In this document: positions 38,556 through 55,815 of the stretch, in pieces
Layout: every line of letters starts with the position of its first letter
Numbering within the stretch: the first letter of the stretch is position 1
Assembly: GCA_037577475.1 (NCBI GenBank)
Contig: CM075203.1
Span: 20,683,397 to 20,747,396 of the forward strand
Length of the DNA stretch: 64,000 nucleotides
Origin: Chaunax sp. Z400
Lineage: Eukaryota > Chordata > Actinopteri > Lophiiformes > Chaunacidae
Direction of reading: 5' to 3'
Made by a program: the position numbers and the translations under genes
Notes under the pieces: model-generated
What the model was told of the DNA's origin: nothing
The model's database searches: none
What the model saw: the letters and a program-made list of their open reading frames with translations, nothing else

Positions 38556-39554
38556 TGCAAATGTTTGGAAGAGGAACAGTTTCCTCGGTTCCCTTTAGCC
38601 AATGTTGGACATCTTGTTGGACAAGTTTTTATAGTGCAATCAGAATGAGTAATTGTTTTTCTCATCTTGTGTGTGGTCCTAAAGGACGCCAGTGCATGAA
38701 AACACCCATCTGTCTTCAACAAGCTGCTTGTTGATGCGTGTTATGAGGTCGACACATCTTTCAGTTTATAAAGGGGTTGTGTTCAATTTAAGATTTCTTT
38801 CAGGATATAGGAAACTTGCTTAGCAGCAGGTCACAGCAACAGCAATGTCTAGAGGCCATCTGGGCCACCGTACCCTGATCCTGCCAATTCTGTCCTCCTA
38901 TTCCAATAGCCCTTCTCCTCCTGCTCCTTTCCTTTTTCTTCTGTCCTTCTGTCGAGCAGTTTGTAATTGAGATTCAGGCCCACAGATGTATGCCATAGAT
39001 GCTGGCTCCGACATCGCTGTTACACGTCCAGCTATCTGTGGAGCCAGGGACATGAGAAGAATCCCTCAGCATCAATGCCCCTGCATTGCTGAGGCAATTA
39101 GAGCAATCTCCCGTTTTGAGAAGTGAGAATGCGCCTTAGTCAGATGATAACTGCATTTTTATTCACAGGGTCCACCTTCTCTTGTAATGCTGCGACAACC
39201 TTGCAGGTTCAGCCAACCCAAACTTGTGTATAATTAATTTGAAAAATCAATTTGCATAATTGAATATTTACGTTATTGTAATGTGCTCTCCACCTTTTGC
39301 AGCTGACATCAGCTTGTATTTGCTTGTCAGGCCAATGACACATGCCTACGGCAACAACCATTAGTACATGACAGGACTTTGAAAGTGACCCTGTCAGCCT
39401 CGCAAGCCAAACAGGTAGTAATTGAAAGGCATGTTGCCAGTTTCACCACCATAACCAGCTGACTAGATATCATTTCAGCCAAGCAGATGGATAAAGAGAT
39501 TAACACGTAAAGTAACACACCTCCACAAACACAACTACAAACCGCAACCCCTGT
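38556..39554. other. Intronic sequence, no gene seen
   Basis: 38985-39190 is repeat-poor and could be conserved. No splice-flanked frame was found. Confidence 0.5.
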
Positions 39555-39700
39555 TTTAAGAGCCTGTTCAAACCTGGTATTTGCATCCTGGGTGATCCAA
39601 TCACCAGTGGATAGCTCCAAGTCCAGCTCATACCTGGCATAATGTCTCCACATGCATCTCAAGCAGCCATTTGTGATCAGATCTCACCCCCCCACAAATC
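39555..39700. repeat. Old DNA-transposon-like repeat fragment
   Basis: GCATCCTGGGTGATCCAATC (39585-39604) and CCACATGCATCTCAAGC resemble the terminal region of a common fish repeat. No terminal pair or coding region. Confidence 0.35.
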
Positions 39701-40138
39701 ACTGGGATGAAGAGACACAATGTTTTTTTTACACAAAGAAAAAACTTCATGTATAATATTTCCAGAATTTACAAGAAGTCAGGCTTGACAGTGTTTAAAA
39801 AAGTTTGTAGTTTCTCCTAACTCAACAGCTCTCAGAGTGATTTTCCCCATGGAAATAGCCTATATTATTTTTTGCATTAGTCAACCATGAAGTTTTTACT
39901 GTCGAAGTGTCTTCTTTCATAAACTTGGTGTAAATGGTGAAATCAGTTGAAACAGTGTGTTCAAACAGCTGTTAAATGTTGGACGGTTGAACACTTTAGA
40001 CACAGAATAGACAGGCTGGTACAGCGAGGCTGCGACAAGCTGATACTTTTAAAAAGGAAATACACTTCATAAAGACTTAATATATTGCATGCAATACCAA
40101 ATTAACAGAATGGCACGAATGATTAGAATTTGCTGACA

Positions 40139-40153
40139 TTTTGCAGAGTTTAT
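40139..40153. repeat. Left 15-bp direct repeat (candidate target-site duplication)
   Basis: TTTTGCAGAGTTTAT, identical to 41261-41275. It lies just outside the inverted-arm element. Confidence 0.75.
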
Positions 40154-40231
40154 GTGAAAAACAGAAAAAGAACGGGAGCACTACTGGTATCCCTCAAACC
40201 ACCGGTGCCCATGGAAGGGAACAGAACAAAA

Positions 40232-40509
40232 ATCACAACTAAAAAGGCACAAGAAATCCAGGTCCAGGCACTAAGTTAAAAGGCCTTTATCTTAATGGGC
40301 TAGAGTCACAGAAAAAAAACACCAACACATGTCTGCTTACACCTTCTTCAGGCTGTGAAGACACAAGGGAACAAACAGAGAACTAATAATTGCAATCATG
40401 TCAGGTGTGCAACACTGAGCGCATGCATCATTTTCCTTAAGCCTCTAGAGGAAACAGTGACACATGATAAATTCAATCTCTGGCCTCTAAAGGCATCAAA
40501 TATCAACAA
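40232..40509 (-). repeat. Penelope-like element, left inverted arm (3' end of the element)
   Basis: Complement of 40949-41250. Read on minus it contains CCTGAAGAAGGTGTAAGC (complement near 40335-40352) and GATAAAGGCCTTTTAACTT. Confidence 0.9.
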
Positions 40510-40692
40510 GTCACACAGGCTGTGTCCAAACACATGCCTTTCTAGATGTGTCTAAGAAGGATAAACCTACAATTGGAAATGATTGTGACAATGCAACAAC
40601 AACACTGGCCGATAAAATAACAATAATACATAATAAAAACATCATATCAAAAGTATAACCAAGATGAAAATAAGATTTTTATAAAAAAGATG

Positions 40693-40948
40693 AGATCTAA
40701 ATCCTCATTGAGACGAGGGTAACTGGTGGCCTGAAGGCCATCGATCCAATGTGCCTCTCTTTGTTTGAGGCATTTGATTTAGTCTCCTCCCCTAGCATAA
40801 GCTAATGACCTCAATACCTGACACACTTAGGGATGAATCACTCCCCTGTTGTGCTTCCATGTAATGTTTGGCCATAGGATAGTTGAAATTACCAGTCTGA
40901 ATGTCATATCTATGTTCAGCCACTCTGTCCCTCAGCCTCCTCCAGGAG
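40693..40948 (-). pseudogene. GIY-YIG endonuclease fragment of a Penelope-like element (broken)
   Basis: On the minus strand the translation gives LRDRVAEHRYDIQTGNF, then NYPMAKHYMEAQQ and VSGIEVISL. After a shift of frame it gives CLKQREAHWIDGLQATSYPR and NEDLDL. These follow the order of the C-terminal half of the GIY-YIG endonuclease found in Penelope-like elements: the R-x3-H helix, the P-[MV]-AKH segment, the GGD...QRE-x-[HFY]-WI segment and the LNED motif. The GIY and YIG strands are missing, replaced by the inverted arm. A stop codon and a frameshift near 40785 interrupt the frame, so the protein cannot be made. The reverse transcriptase is absent. Confidence 0.8.
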
Positions 40949-41250
40949 TTGCTGATATTTGATGCCTTTAGAGGCCAGAGATTGAATTTATCATGTGTCA
41001 CTGTTGCCTCTAGAGGCTTAAGGAAAATGATGCATGTACTCAGTGTTGCACACCTGACATGATTGCAATTATTAGTTCTCTGTTTGTTCCCTTGTGTCTT
41101 CACAGCCTGAAGAAGGCGTAAGCAGACATGTGTTGGTGGGTTGTTGTTTTTTTCTGTGACTCTAGCCCATTAAAATAAAGGCCTTTTAACTTTTCAAACA
41201 ACCATGAGTGCCTGGACCTGGATTTCTTGTGCCTTTTTTGGTTGTGATTC
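40949..41250 (+). repeat. Penelope-like element, right inverted arm
   Basis: Complement of 40232-40509. Contains CCTGAAGAAGGCGTAAGC (41106-41123) and AATAAAGGCCTTTTAACTTT, then about 17 bases that the left arm lacks. Confidence 0.9.
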
Positions 41251-41260
41251 TTCCACCTTC

Positions 41261-41275
41261 TTTTGCAGAGTTTAT
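41261..41275. repeat. Right 15-bp direct repeat (candidate target-site duplication)
   Basis: TTTTGCAGAGTTTAT, identical to 40139-40153. Confidence 0.75.
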
Positions 41276-41323
41276 TATGATTCTTCTTATTCAACATCTC
41301 TAAAAATGGCCTGATTTTTAATG

Positions 41324-41700
41324 GGTTCTTCCTAGGACTAGGTGATTCAATCCCTTGGTAGTTACACTACCCTGATGGCATCTGGGCTTGTGGGAGACTT
41401 GTGGGTGGGAGACGGTAGAGCTGGTGGATGGGTGGGGGTGGGGGGCATCCGGGGATGAGGGCTTGGTTGTAAGTTGGTTACTTCCTCTGGATGCGTTGAG
41501 GTCTTCAGGAGGTGCCCAACCTTCACCGAGTGTTTCAGCCTTTATCCTCAACGCTCTCTGGTTGGCAGGCCGGCAGCGGTGGCCAGGTCACTGCCCCTCT
41601 TATCCGGGTCTGCAGGCTGTACCGGCCGCCCCCCCAAAATCGACATGTGGGCGAGTAAATAATGACTGATTTATCCTTTTTGGGTGAACGGTTCCTTTAA
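41324..41700 (-). mobile_element. DNA-element fragment with TTAAAGGAAC-type end
   Basis: The right end, read in complement from 41700, is TTAAAGGAACCGTTCACCCA, differing at one base from the left end of the element at 21827. Next to it lies TGAGTAAAT-like sequence typical of such ends. The interior is GC-rich, including a G-rich tract at about 41426-41445. The left boundary is uncertain and no matching terminal repeat was found. Confidence 0.5.
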
Positions 41701-42063
41701 GATTATAATGACTTTAAATAAAGAAAAACATGACTCCCTGCCCTCTGATTAGTCACCACTTTGACACAGGTTACATCTGCTTCAGTGAATTATATCCACA
41801 TCTGCTGTGAACCAGCACGCTACAGTACTGCACTGGCCTTGCAGTGAGCTTCACACACAGGTACACACACCTGCTATCAAACACAGAACATGAAAGCCAT
41901 GTGCACAGAGAGCTTTACTGACTGGTTGGCTGCCTGGCTAGCTGGGCAAACCTGAGGAAGTGGTTGTTCTCTCCAGAGTGAAAGTACAGCTGCCGTCCAA
42001 AAGTCTGCTGTTTGTTGTTCACCTACCACTCCCTGTAATTAGACAGATTCAGAGCTGCCAATG

Positions 42064-42133
42064 GTGCGCACGCACACACACCTACACCCACACACACACC
42101 TACACACACACACACCCACACACACACACACCC
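42064..42133. repeat. Interrupted (CA)n microsatellite
   Basis: About 70 bp of CA units broken by CTA, CCA and GCA interruptions, which suggests an old, decaying microsatellite. Confidence 0.95.
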
Positions 42134-43429
42134 CTGATCTGATTGATCAAGAGGAGGAAGAATACAAGAGGCATGAGCTGAAGTAGAAAATCCCCCCTGG
42201 TGTTCGCGAGGCTCACAAAATGTCATTTGGATCTTGTTAAGCAACCAAAAGATGATTAAAAGCTTTAAAAGCTCCACTTTAGCTAAACTCAGAGCACAAT
42301 GTACCAAGATGTCATCACTAAATATCCCTTCTGATGGAGCTCTCCACCTGGTTCACAACGCTTGTCTCTACACACCTGACTTCAAAGACTGAGAGCAGCA
42401 GCAGAAGAAAGCCCTGAATCCCCACATGGAAAAAAAAAAACACCACCGATTTCACGGTGCTAATAGATTCTTGGTGTTTCTAGTTTGAAAAATAAAGCAG
42501 GGAAAAAGTCTCGTCCTGTTTCATAAGCACTACTCATGCAGGAAACTCTTCACAGGCGAAGTGAGGACTCACCTCTCCAGCTCCAAAGTAATTACATTCA
42601 TTAAAATCTTTTGGAGTAATTGCAGCTCATCTATGGCAGACTAAACATTCCATTTAAAGTGGCTTTTTGATAACTGTGATTCCTTCAATTCATCACACAC
42701 ACAGCGTCTCCTGTCTGCTCGTCTTTAATTCAAATTTATCTTTGGAGGTCAATTAAAGTTAACTATTCATTAGCAACAAAGCAGGGCAGCATAGATATCT
42801 ATTAAAAGAGGACTTTGTCTTCTTTATGCAGTTGTGTGTGTTGTAGAGGGGTTAATCTTTCCCTTTGCTTTCCTCTTGGGCAGAAGGTGGGTTTAAGCTG
42901 TGTCTATGTGGAGGTGGCGAGCTGAAGCAGACGCTCTTTACTGGTCTCTGTGCCGTGTTTGGCCAAGGCTGAATGGCTACCAAACAGTCATAGACAGAGC
43001 GGGGATGAATCAGCGCCGACAAGGTGAAGCCAGCTTCATGTTCAGCGGCTGACAGCTCAGGTGCTCAGAGAGATGGAGACACAACAGATTACATTAGGCC
43101 ACAGCAGAAAGAGGGAGAAGGGGGAGAAAGGGGAGGATAAGAGAGACAGAAAGAGCCAGAAATGGATTTTCAGCTCTGCAACTGGATAAACGAGAAAGTT
43201 GGTTTGGGTGATAATGTGTGCTGTAAAAAATCTGAGCAGATGTTTGGGGAATGGTGTGCAATATTTTAGATGTACAGTACATGTGTGCAGGTATGTGTAG
43301 ATTCATGTGTGCTTCGGTGCATGCACATCTGTGTATAAATACTTCAGATGAGTGAGTACATTGTTTACCCACCAAAGAGTGTCAGAGGATGGTGTGTGAT
43401 CACTCTTATTTTTTGTTTGTTTCTCCACA
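42134..43429. other. Intronic sequence with candidate regulatory stretch
   Basis: 42580-42800 is repeat-free and holds several TAAT/ATTA cores (AAGTAATTACATTCATTAAA, GGAGTAATTGCAGC, GGTCAATTAAAGTTAAC). A purine-rich tract lies at 43103-43155. No exon is seen. Confidence 0.45.
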
Positions 43430-43625
43430 AGATATCTTATCAACAGATTTGGATGAAATTGTGTGTCGGGGTTGATCTTGGGCAACAGTTGATCCAGGTC
43501 CAGGAATCAGATCCAAGTACGCATTTGGATTCTAGATCACTTTTCTAACTTCATCATTTGTGAGAGAGGGCCTCAAATTAAAATACTCACACAACACACA
43601 GATAGATCCAGATCTGGATCTAAAT
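43430..43625 (+). repeat. Dispersed repeat family copy F (degraded)
   Basis: CTCCACAAGATATCTTATCA, TTGGATGAAATTGTGTGTCG, TTGATCCAGGTCCAGGAATC and GATCCAGATCTGGATC follow the family's GATCC-rich pattern, with heavy decay. Confidence 0.4.
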
Positions 43626-50674
<7,049 letters not shown>

Positions 50675-50827
50675 TCACTTGAATGCTGGACATTGACTTT
50701 TGGAGTCCTCACCCACCAGTCGGCATTTATTGAAGTCAGCAGATTGTGATGGCAGCATGGGACTATATACTGTATGTGGTCTAGGGCCACTAACAAGACT
50801 CTTTCTTTGCTTCTTTGGTTTGTACAG

Positions 50828-50953
50828 GAGCTTGATGAACTGTGGCAGGCTGGCCTCTCTGGCTCTGATGCTCACGAAAGCCCTGACTATTCAAGTGTGA
50901 TGTTTGACCGAGATGCAGAATGGTCCCTGGTGGTTCTGGGGAGCTGTGTGTAA
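50828..50953 (+). other. Possible orphan terminal exon or coding relic, unidentified
   Basis: A pyrimidine-rich run and TTTGTACAG precede an open frame starting ELDELWQAGLSGSDAHESP and ending EWSLVVLGSCV, then TAA (41 codons). The composition looks protein-like and the acceptor is good, but I recognise no family. It is opposite in strand to CA10. The open frame extends upstream to about 50750 without a clear start. It could be decayed transposon coding sequence, since a Tc1-like relic follows within 250 bp, or chance. Confidence 0.25.
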
Positions 50954-51164
50954 CACAGCAGTGGCAGCTACAGCTAAAGCTTCTTCCCAGTGTGAAGAGG
51001 CCAAGTTTCTTAAGGGAGCTTAGGGGTTTGCTGCAGGACTAGTAACAGTACAGGCCTCCTGGTCACCAGAGTGCAGGAACTCAACAGATGCAAGGTGGGA
51101 AGATAAGACGGATAAAAAAAAAAATGCTTGCACATAAGTCACAGGCTTGCTCAGTGGTTTCATG

Positions 51165-51400
51165 TGGATGGGAATCCTGTGAATCAGTTCCTATGGCTTC
51201 ACAGGCACCTGATCTCAACTCAGCTGAACTCCTATGAGAGATTTAAGATCGACATGTATGACAGCACACCCCACCACCGTCATCTACTTTTCGAAAAATG
51301 AGAATCCCTCCAGTAGGACTCCACACAAATCCACAGAATCTATGATGAGGAGGTCCATGGTGGAACAATAGCTGATAAATAAATGTGTGTCTATGAACAC
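51165..51400 (+). pseudogene. Tc1-like (IS630/Tc1/mariner) transposase 3' relic
   Basis: CACCTGATCTCAACTCAGCT translates as PDLNSAE, matching the conserved SPDLNPIEH motif that holds the last catalytic acidic residue region of Tc1-like transposases. CCACCACCGTCATC and ATCCCTCCAGTAG follow in the order seen in a common fish Tc1-like element. In-frame stops break it within a few codons, so it is dead. The N-terminal domain and inverted repeats were not found. Confidence 0.6.
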
Positions 51401-51734
51401 AGGCTTTGGACTTACAGCAGTAGATTTTATAGGATAATCACTGGCCATGGAACCATTCAACCAGACCAGCTGGACCAACCAGGAGGAGAGGAAAGAGATC
51501 CAGGATGGGAGCCATGCTTACCCAGCTTATATACTTCAGGTTTCCTATAGTTAATGTCGGGTCACAGAAAAATGAAAAATGGATCAAATTGGACCCAGGC
51601 TGGCCAAGCAATCAGTGATTGTTGAGATCTTTCACCACCAATGTTCAAAATTAACTTTTAATGTAATGCTGATTATATTTTCCACATTATTCTTTTAAAA
51701 TGTTCTAAAGAACTTGTTTTCAGAATTCACACGT

Positions 51735-51885
51735 TTACTTTTCTTCTAATTACTCAAAAAGTGAATGGATTTTGATGATTTTTTTTTTAAAGAGGCAGGG
51801 TTTGGCCCAAGGAACAATCCATTAGATTTTGATGGTGATTTGGATCATCATCTCAATCCAGAACGTTTTTAAGGATTCTTTAAAA
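51735..51885 (+). repeat. Dispersed repeat family copy G (degraded)
   Basis: AATGGATTTTGATGATTTTT followed by GGCCCAAGGAACAATCCATT and GGTGATTTGGATCATC follows the family order, with heavy decay. Confidence 0.4.
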
Positions 51886-52061
51886 AAAGGATTCTGGTGG
51901 TGAAGATGGTGCCGCAGATGGCTGGCTCTGTGTGTTGGTGCACTTTGCTTTGTCTTGTTCTTACACACTGCACATATGCTTGTTCCTCTATTGCGACTCT
52001 GCACGTCACAGACATATTTTGCACGTTTGTGCACATAGTCATACAACTGTACAGTATTTTA
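51886..52061 (+). other. Possible LINE 5'-end-like sequence
   Basis: GTGAAGATGGTGCCGCAGAT followed by GTTGGTGCACTTTGC resembles the 5' start of some fish LINEs (AAGATGGCGGC-type). No coding domain follows, so the assignment is weak. Confidence 0.25.
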
Positions 52062-52255
52062 CCTCCGCCAAGGAGGTTATGTGATTGCTTTGGAATGTTT
52101 GTTTGTTTGTTAGCAGGATTACACAAAAACTAATGGGCGGATTTGCGTGAAACCAAAGAAGGACCCTAGCATATCCTAGAGGTGATTGCATTTTGGTGAT
52201 GATCTGGATAATTGTGAGACGTTGGTGGAGGTTTGTGCTCTCCGAGCTCTCTTGT
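52062..52255 (+). repeat. Dispersed repeat family copy H
   Basis: Begins ACCTCCGCCAAGGAGGTTAT, the family's 5' signature, then GTTTGTTAGCAGGATTACAC and AAAAACTAATGGGCGGATTT. It ends near GTTGGTGGAGGTTTGTGCTC. The best-preserved 5' end in the window. Confidence 0.75.
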
Positions 52256-52737
52256 TAAACAGTTGGCACATAATTGCACTGTATTTTGAATATATTTCTG
52301 TTTTAGTTTCTATTTTATATCTATGCTTAGATTTATGTTGACTTCCAATACCAAGGCAAATTCATTGTAGGTGTAAACGTAGTTGACAATTAAACGTTTC
52401 TGATTCTTTACATTGTGGGATAGTTGTGCCTCTAACTTCACGGATAATGCCCACAATGCTTGGAAAAAAATCACATCATGACTTCCAAATAAGATCCAGC
52501 ACACATCAGGGTCATGCTGGTGATCCAGCATGTTTAAATTTATAGGACTCACGGAAAATTCACTACTATGAGATAACAAATAACGGTACAGCTAAGATCA
52601 GATTGTAGCTGAAACTGAGCTGATTTTGTTTGAGTTAAATTTCAAGTATCCTCAAAAGTTACTGAGAACCACTATTAGTGAAATATTTATTGAATAACTA
52701 TCAAACTACTGATGACACCAATGAGGAGCAGTGGGCA
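52256..52737. other. Intronic sequence, no gene seen
   Basis: AT-rich, unique. Frames here are short and not protein-like. Confidence 0.6.
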
Positions 52738-52814
52738 GCCACCATATGACCGCCATGCAGCCACCATACGACCACCATGCGGCCACCATGCGGCCACCAT
52801 AAGACCACCATACG
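52738..52814. repeat. 11-bp minisatellite, seven units
   Basis: Seven consecutive 11-bp units of the type GCCACCATACG / ACCACCATGCG, exactly in phase over 77 bp. Units vary at the first and last few bases, while a central CACCAT core (CGCCAT in one unit) is kept. Confidence 0.95.
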
Positions 52815-54181
52815 GCTTAACCAGGTCATAGTGATAACAAAAGAATCTAGATTCTGTTACTGAAGTTTCTGGTTAACATGATTTCAGGAATGTATTTTAG
52901 CGTACTGTTTGGCTACGATAGGAGAAAGTTTCTGACCCATCTGTCATGTTAAGAACAAATGAGCCAAAAACTTCAATCACTCACAGCTATGTCACCAGCC
53001 ACTAAGATTAGATGTGCATCCTCACTGGATTCTGTGTGTCTGTACCTTAAAACCTGTGAATCTTCAATTTCACACCATTTGGAGTAGCTCTAAATGATTT
53101 TGGAAAAGATACACAAACCATTTGTACCATCAGACATACAATCCTCATAACGCTACAGTGTTAGAACACTAGGTTAAAGCCAGCCAACAAGTGCTGTCCA
53201 GTTCGATCCCTGTCTGCCTGAAGGAGGACAAAGACAGATTGAAAAAGCGTGAAATAGGTTGAGTCATCATTTGTTACAGGTAGCATTGAATTAGGAAGTT
53301 AAATGTTTCATTGTGGAAGGTTAAGGGAAGAGAGAGAGAGAACTCTTCTCAGGCAAAATCCATCAAGAAAATGACAGGAAATCCATGTGCAGAATGGGAA
53401 TGGGAGTGTGTGCCGATCGATCCATTAAAGCCGGGCCCCTTGTCGTAAACGTACACATAATTATTAGCCGTTGATAGATTCCTGCACACAACTATAGCGG
53501 CACGGGGCATCAGTCACCAATGACAGACGCACAAGCAGCTCTGTCAATAATCTCCACACAGCCTCCTATACTGTAGCTCTGATACTCCGATATTTCACTG
53601 GGGCTGCTCTCCAGCGCTACGGTCACTTTCATTTCTTATTGGCAAGCTGTAAAAGAGGACAGGGATCTATGGTGTGGCCTTTTATAGATGGCGCATAGAG
53701 TTTATGTGTCATGTGCAAGTGAAAAGGGCAACTGAGCGTGGGAGGCCTCTGCATCAGGGGTGGTCTTCTTCACACTGATATCAAATGGCCCCAATTAGGA
53801 TTTCATATGGTAGAACATAGTTTGGGCTTATTTAGCAAAAGCGACTATATTCACAGGAGTTGAGTAGCAAACTTAAAACAATGATTAAAATATTCCCAGC
53901 TTGTTCCAGTACACTGCATCTACTTATCTCTCTATGGCAGTGTGGCAAGTTTGCAAATGTTCTCTCTGTGCGTGTTTTACATTAGGGAGGTAATATGGAT
54001 ACAAATGTTCTAATAGACATAAGTTATTAATCCAGTGACTCAAATAAATAGAACATCCACATTTAATGAGCAACAAACATTTATTTTCTGATTGTTAAAT
54101 GGTGGTTACAGTCTAAAGCTCAAATAAACACACCCACACTTACCTGGAGGAACAAGTCATGTTGCTGTGCTATTCAGATAT

Positions 54182-54183
<2 letters not shown>
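52815..54183. other. Intronic sequence; candidate conserved stretch at 53400-53720
   Basis: 53400-53720 is repeat-free, with balanced composition and motifs such as ACATAATTATTAGCCG and CTGTCAATAATC, so it is a plausible conserved non-coding element. A B-box-like GTTCGATCCC at 53200 is discussed under rejected items. Confidence 0.4.

Positions 54184-54266
<83 letters not shown>
54184..54266. repeat. (CA)n microsatellite
   Basis: 83 bp of uninterrupted CA. Confidence 0.98.

Positions 54267-55815
<1,549 letters not shown>

Larger units (their letters stand above)
40154..41260 (-). mobile_element. 5'-truncated Penelope-like retroelement with inverted terminal arms
   Basis: Two arms, 40232-40509 and 40949-41250, are reverse complements at roughly 98% identity outside a few indels, the largest about 17 bases. 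They surround 439 bp whose minus strand holds part of a GIY-YIG endonuclease. On the minus strand the left arm is the element's normal 3' end and the right arm is an inverted copy of it at the truncated 5' side. Penelope-like elements are known for partial copies joined to direct or inverted terminal repeats, so this arrangement fits the family. TTTTGCAGAGTTTAT lies outside both ends. Confidence 0.8.

Noticed and set aside
40355..40555. Apparent duplicated gene (two frames starting MKTQGNKQRTNN at 40355 plus and 41103 minus)
   Set aside because: The shared protein start is just the translation of the inverted arms of the Penelope-like element in the antisense of its 3' end.
41388..41669. 93-codon GC-rich frame
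   Set aside because: It lies in the interior of a DNA-element fragment, and overlapping frames on both strands are equally open because of GC content.
53161..53215. GTTCGATCCC B-box-like sequence, possible SINE or tRNA
   Set aside because: The B box differs from consensus and no matching A box or cloverleaf is present at the right distance.
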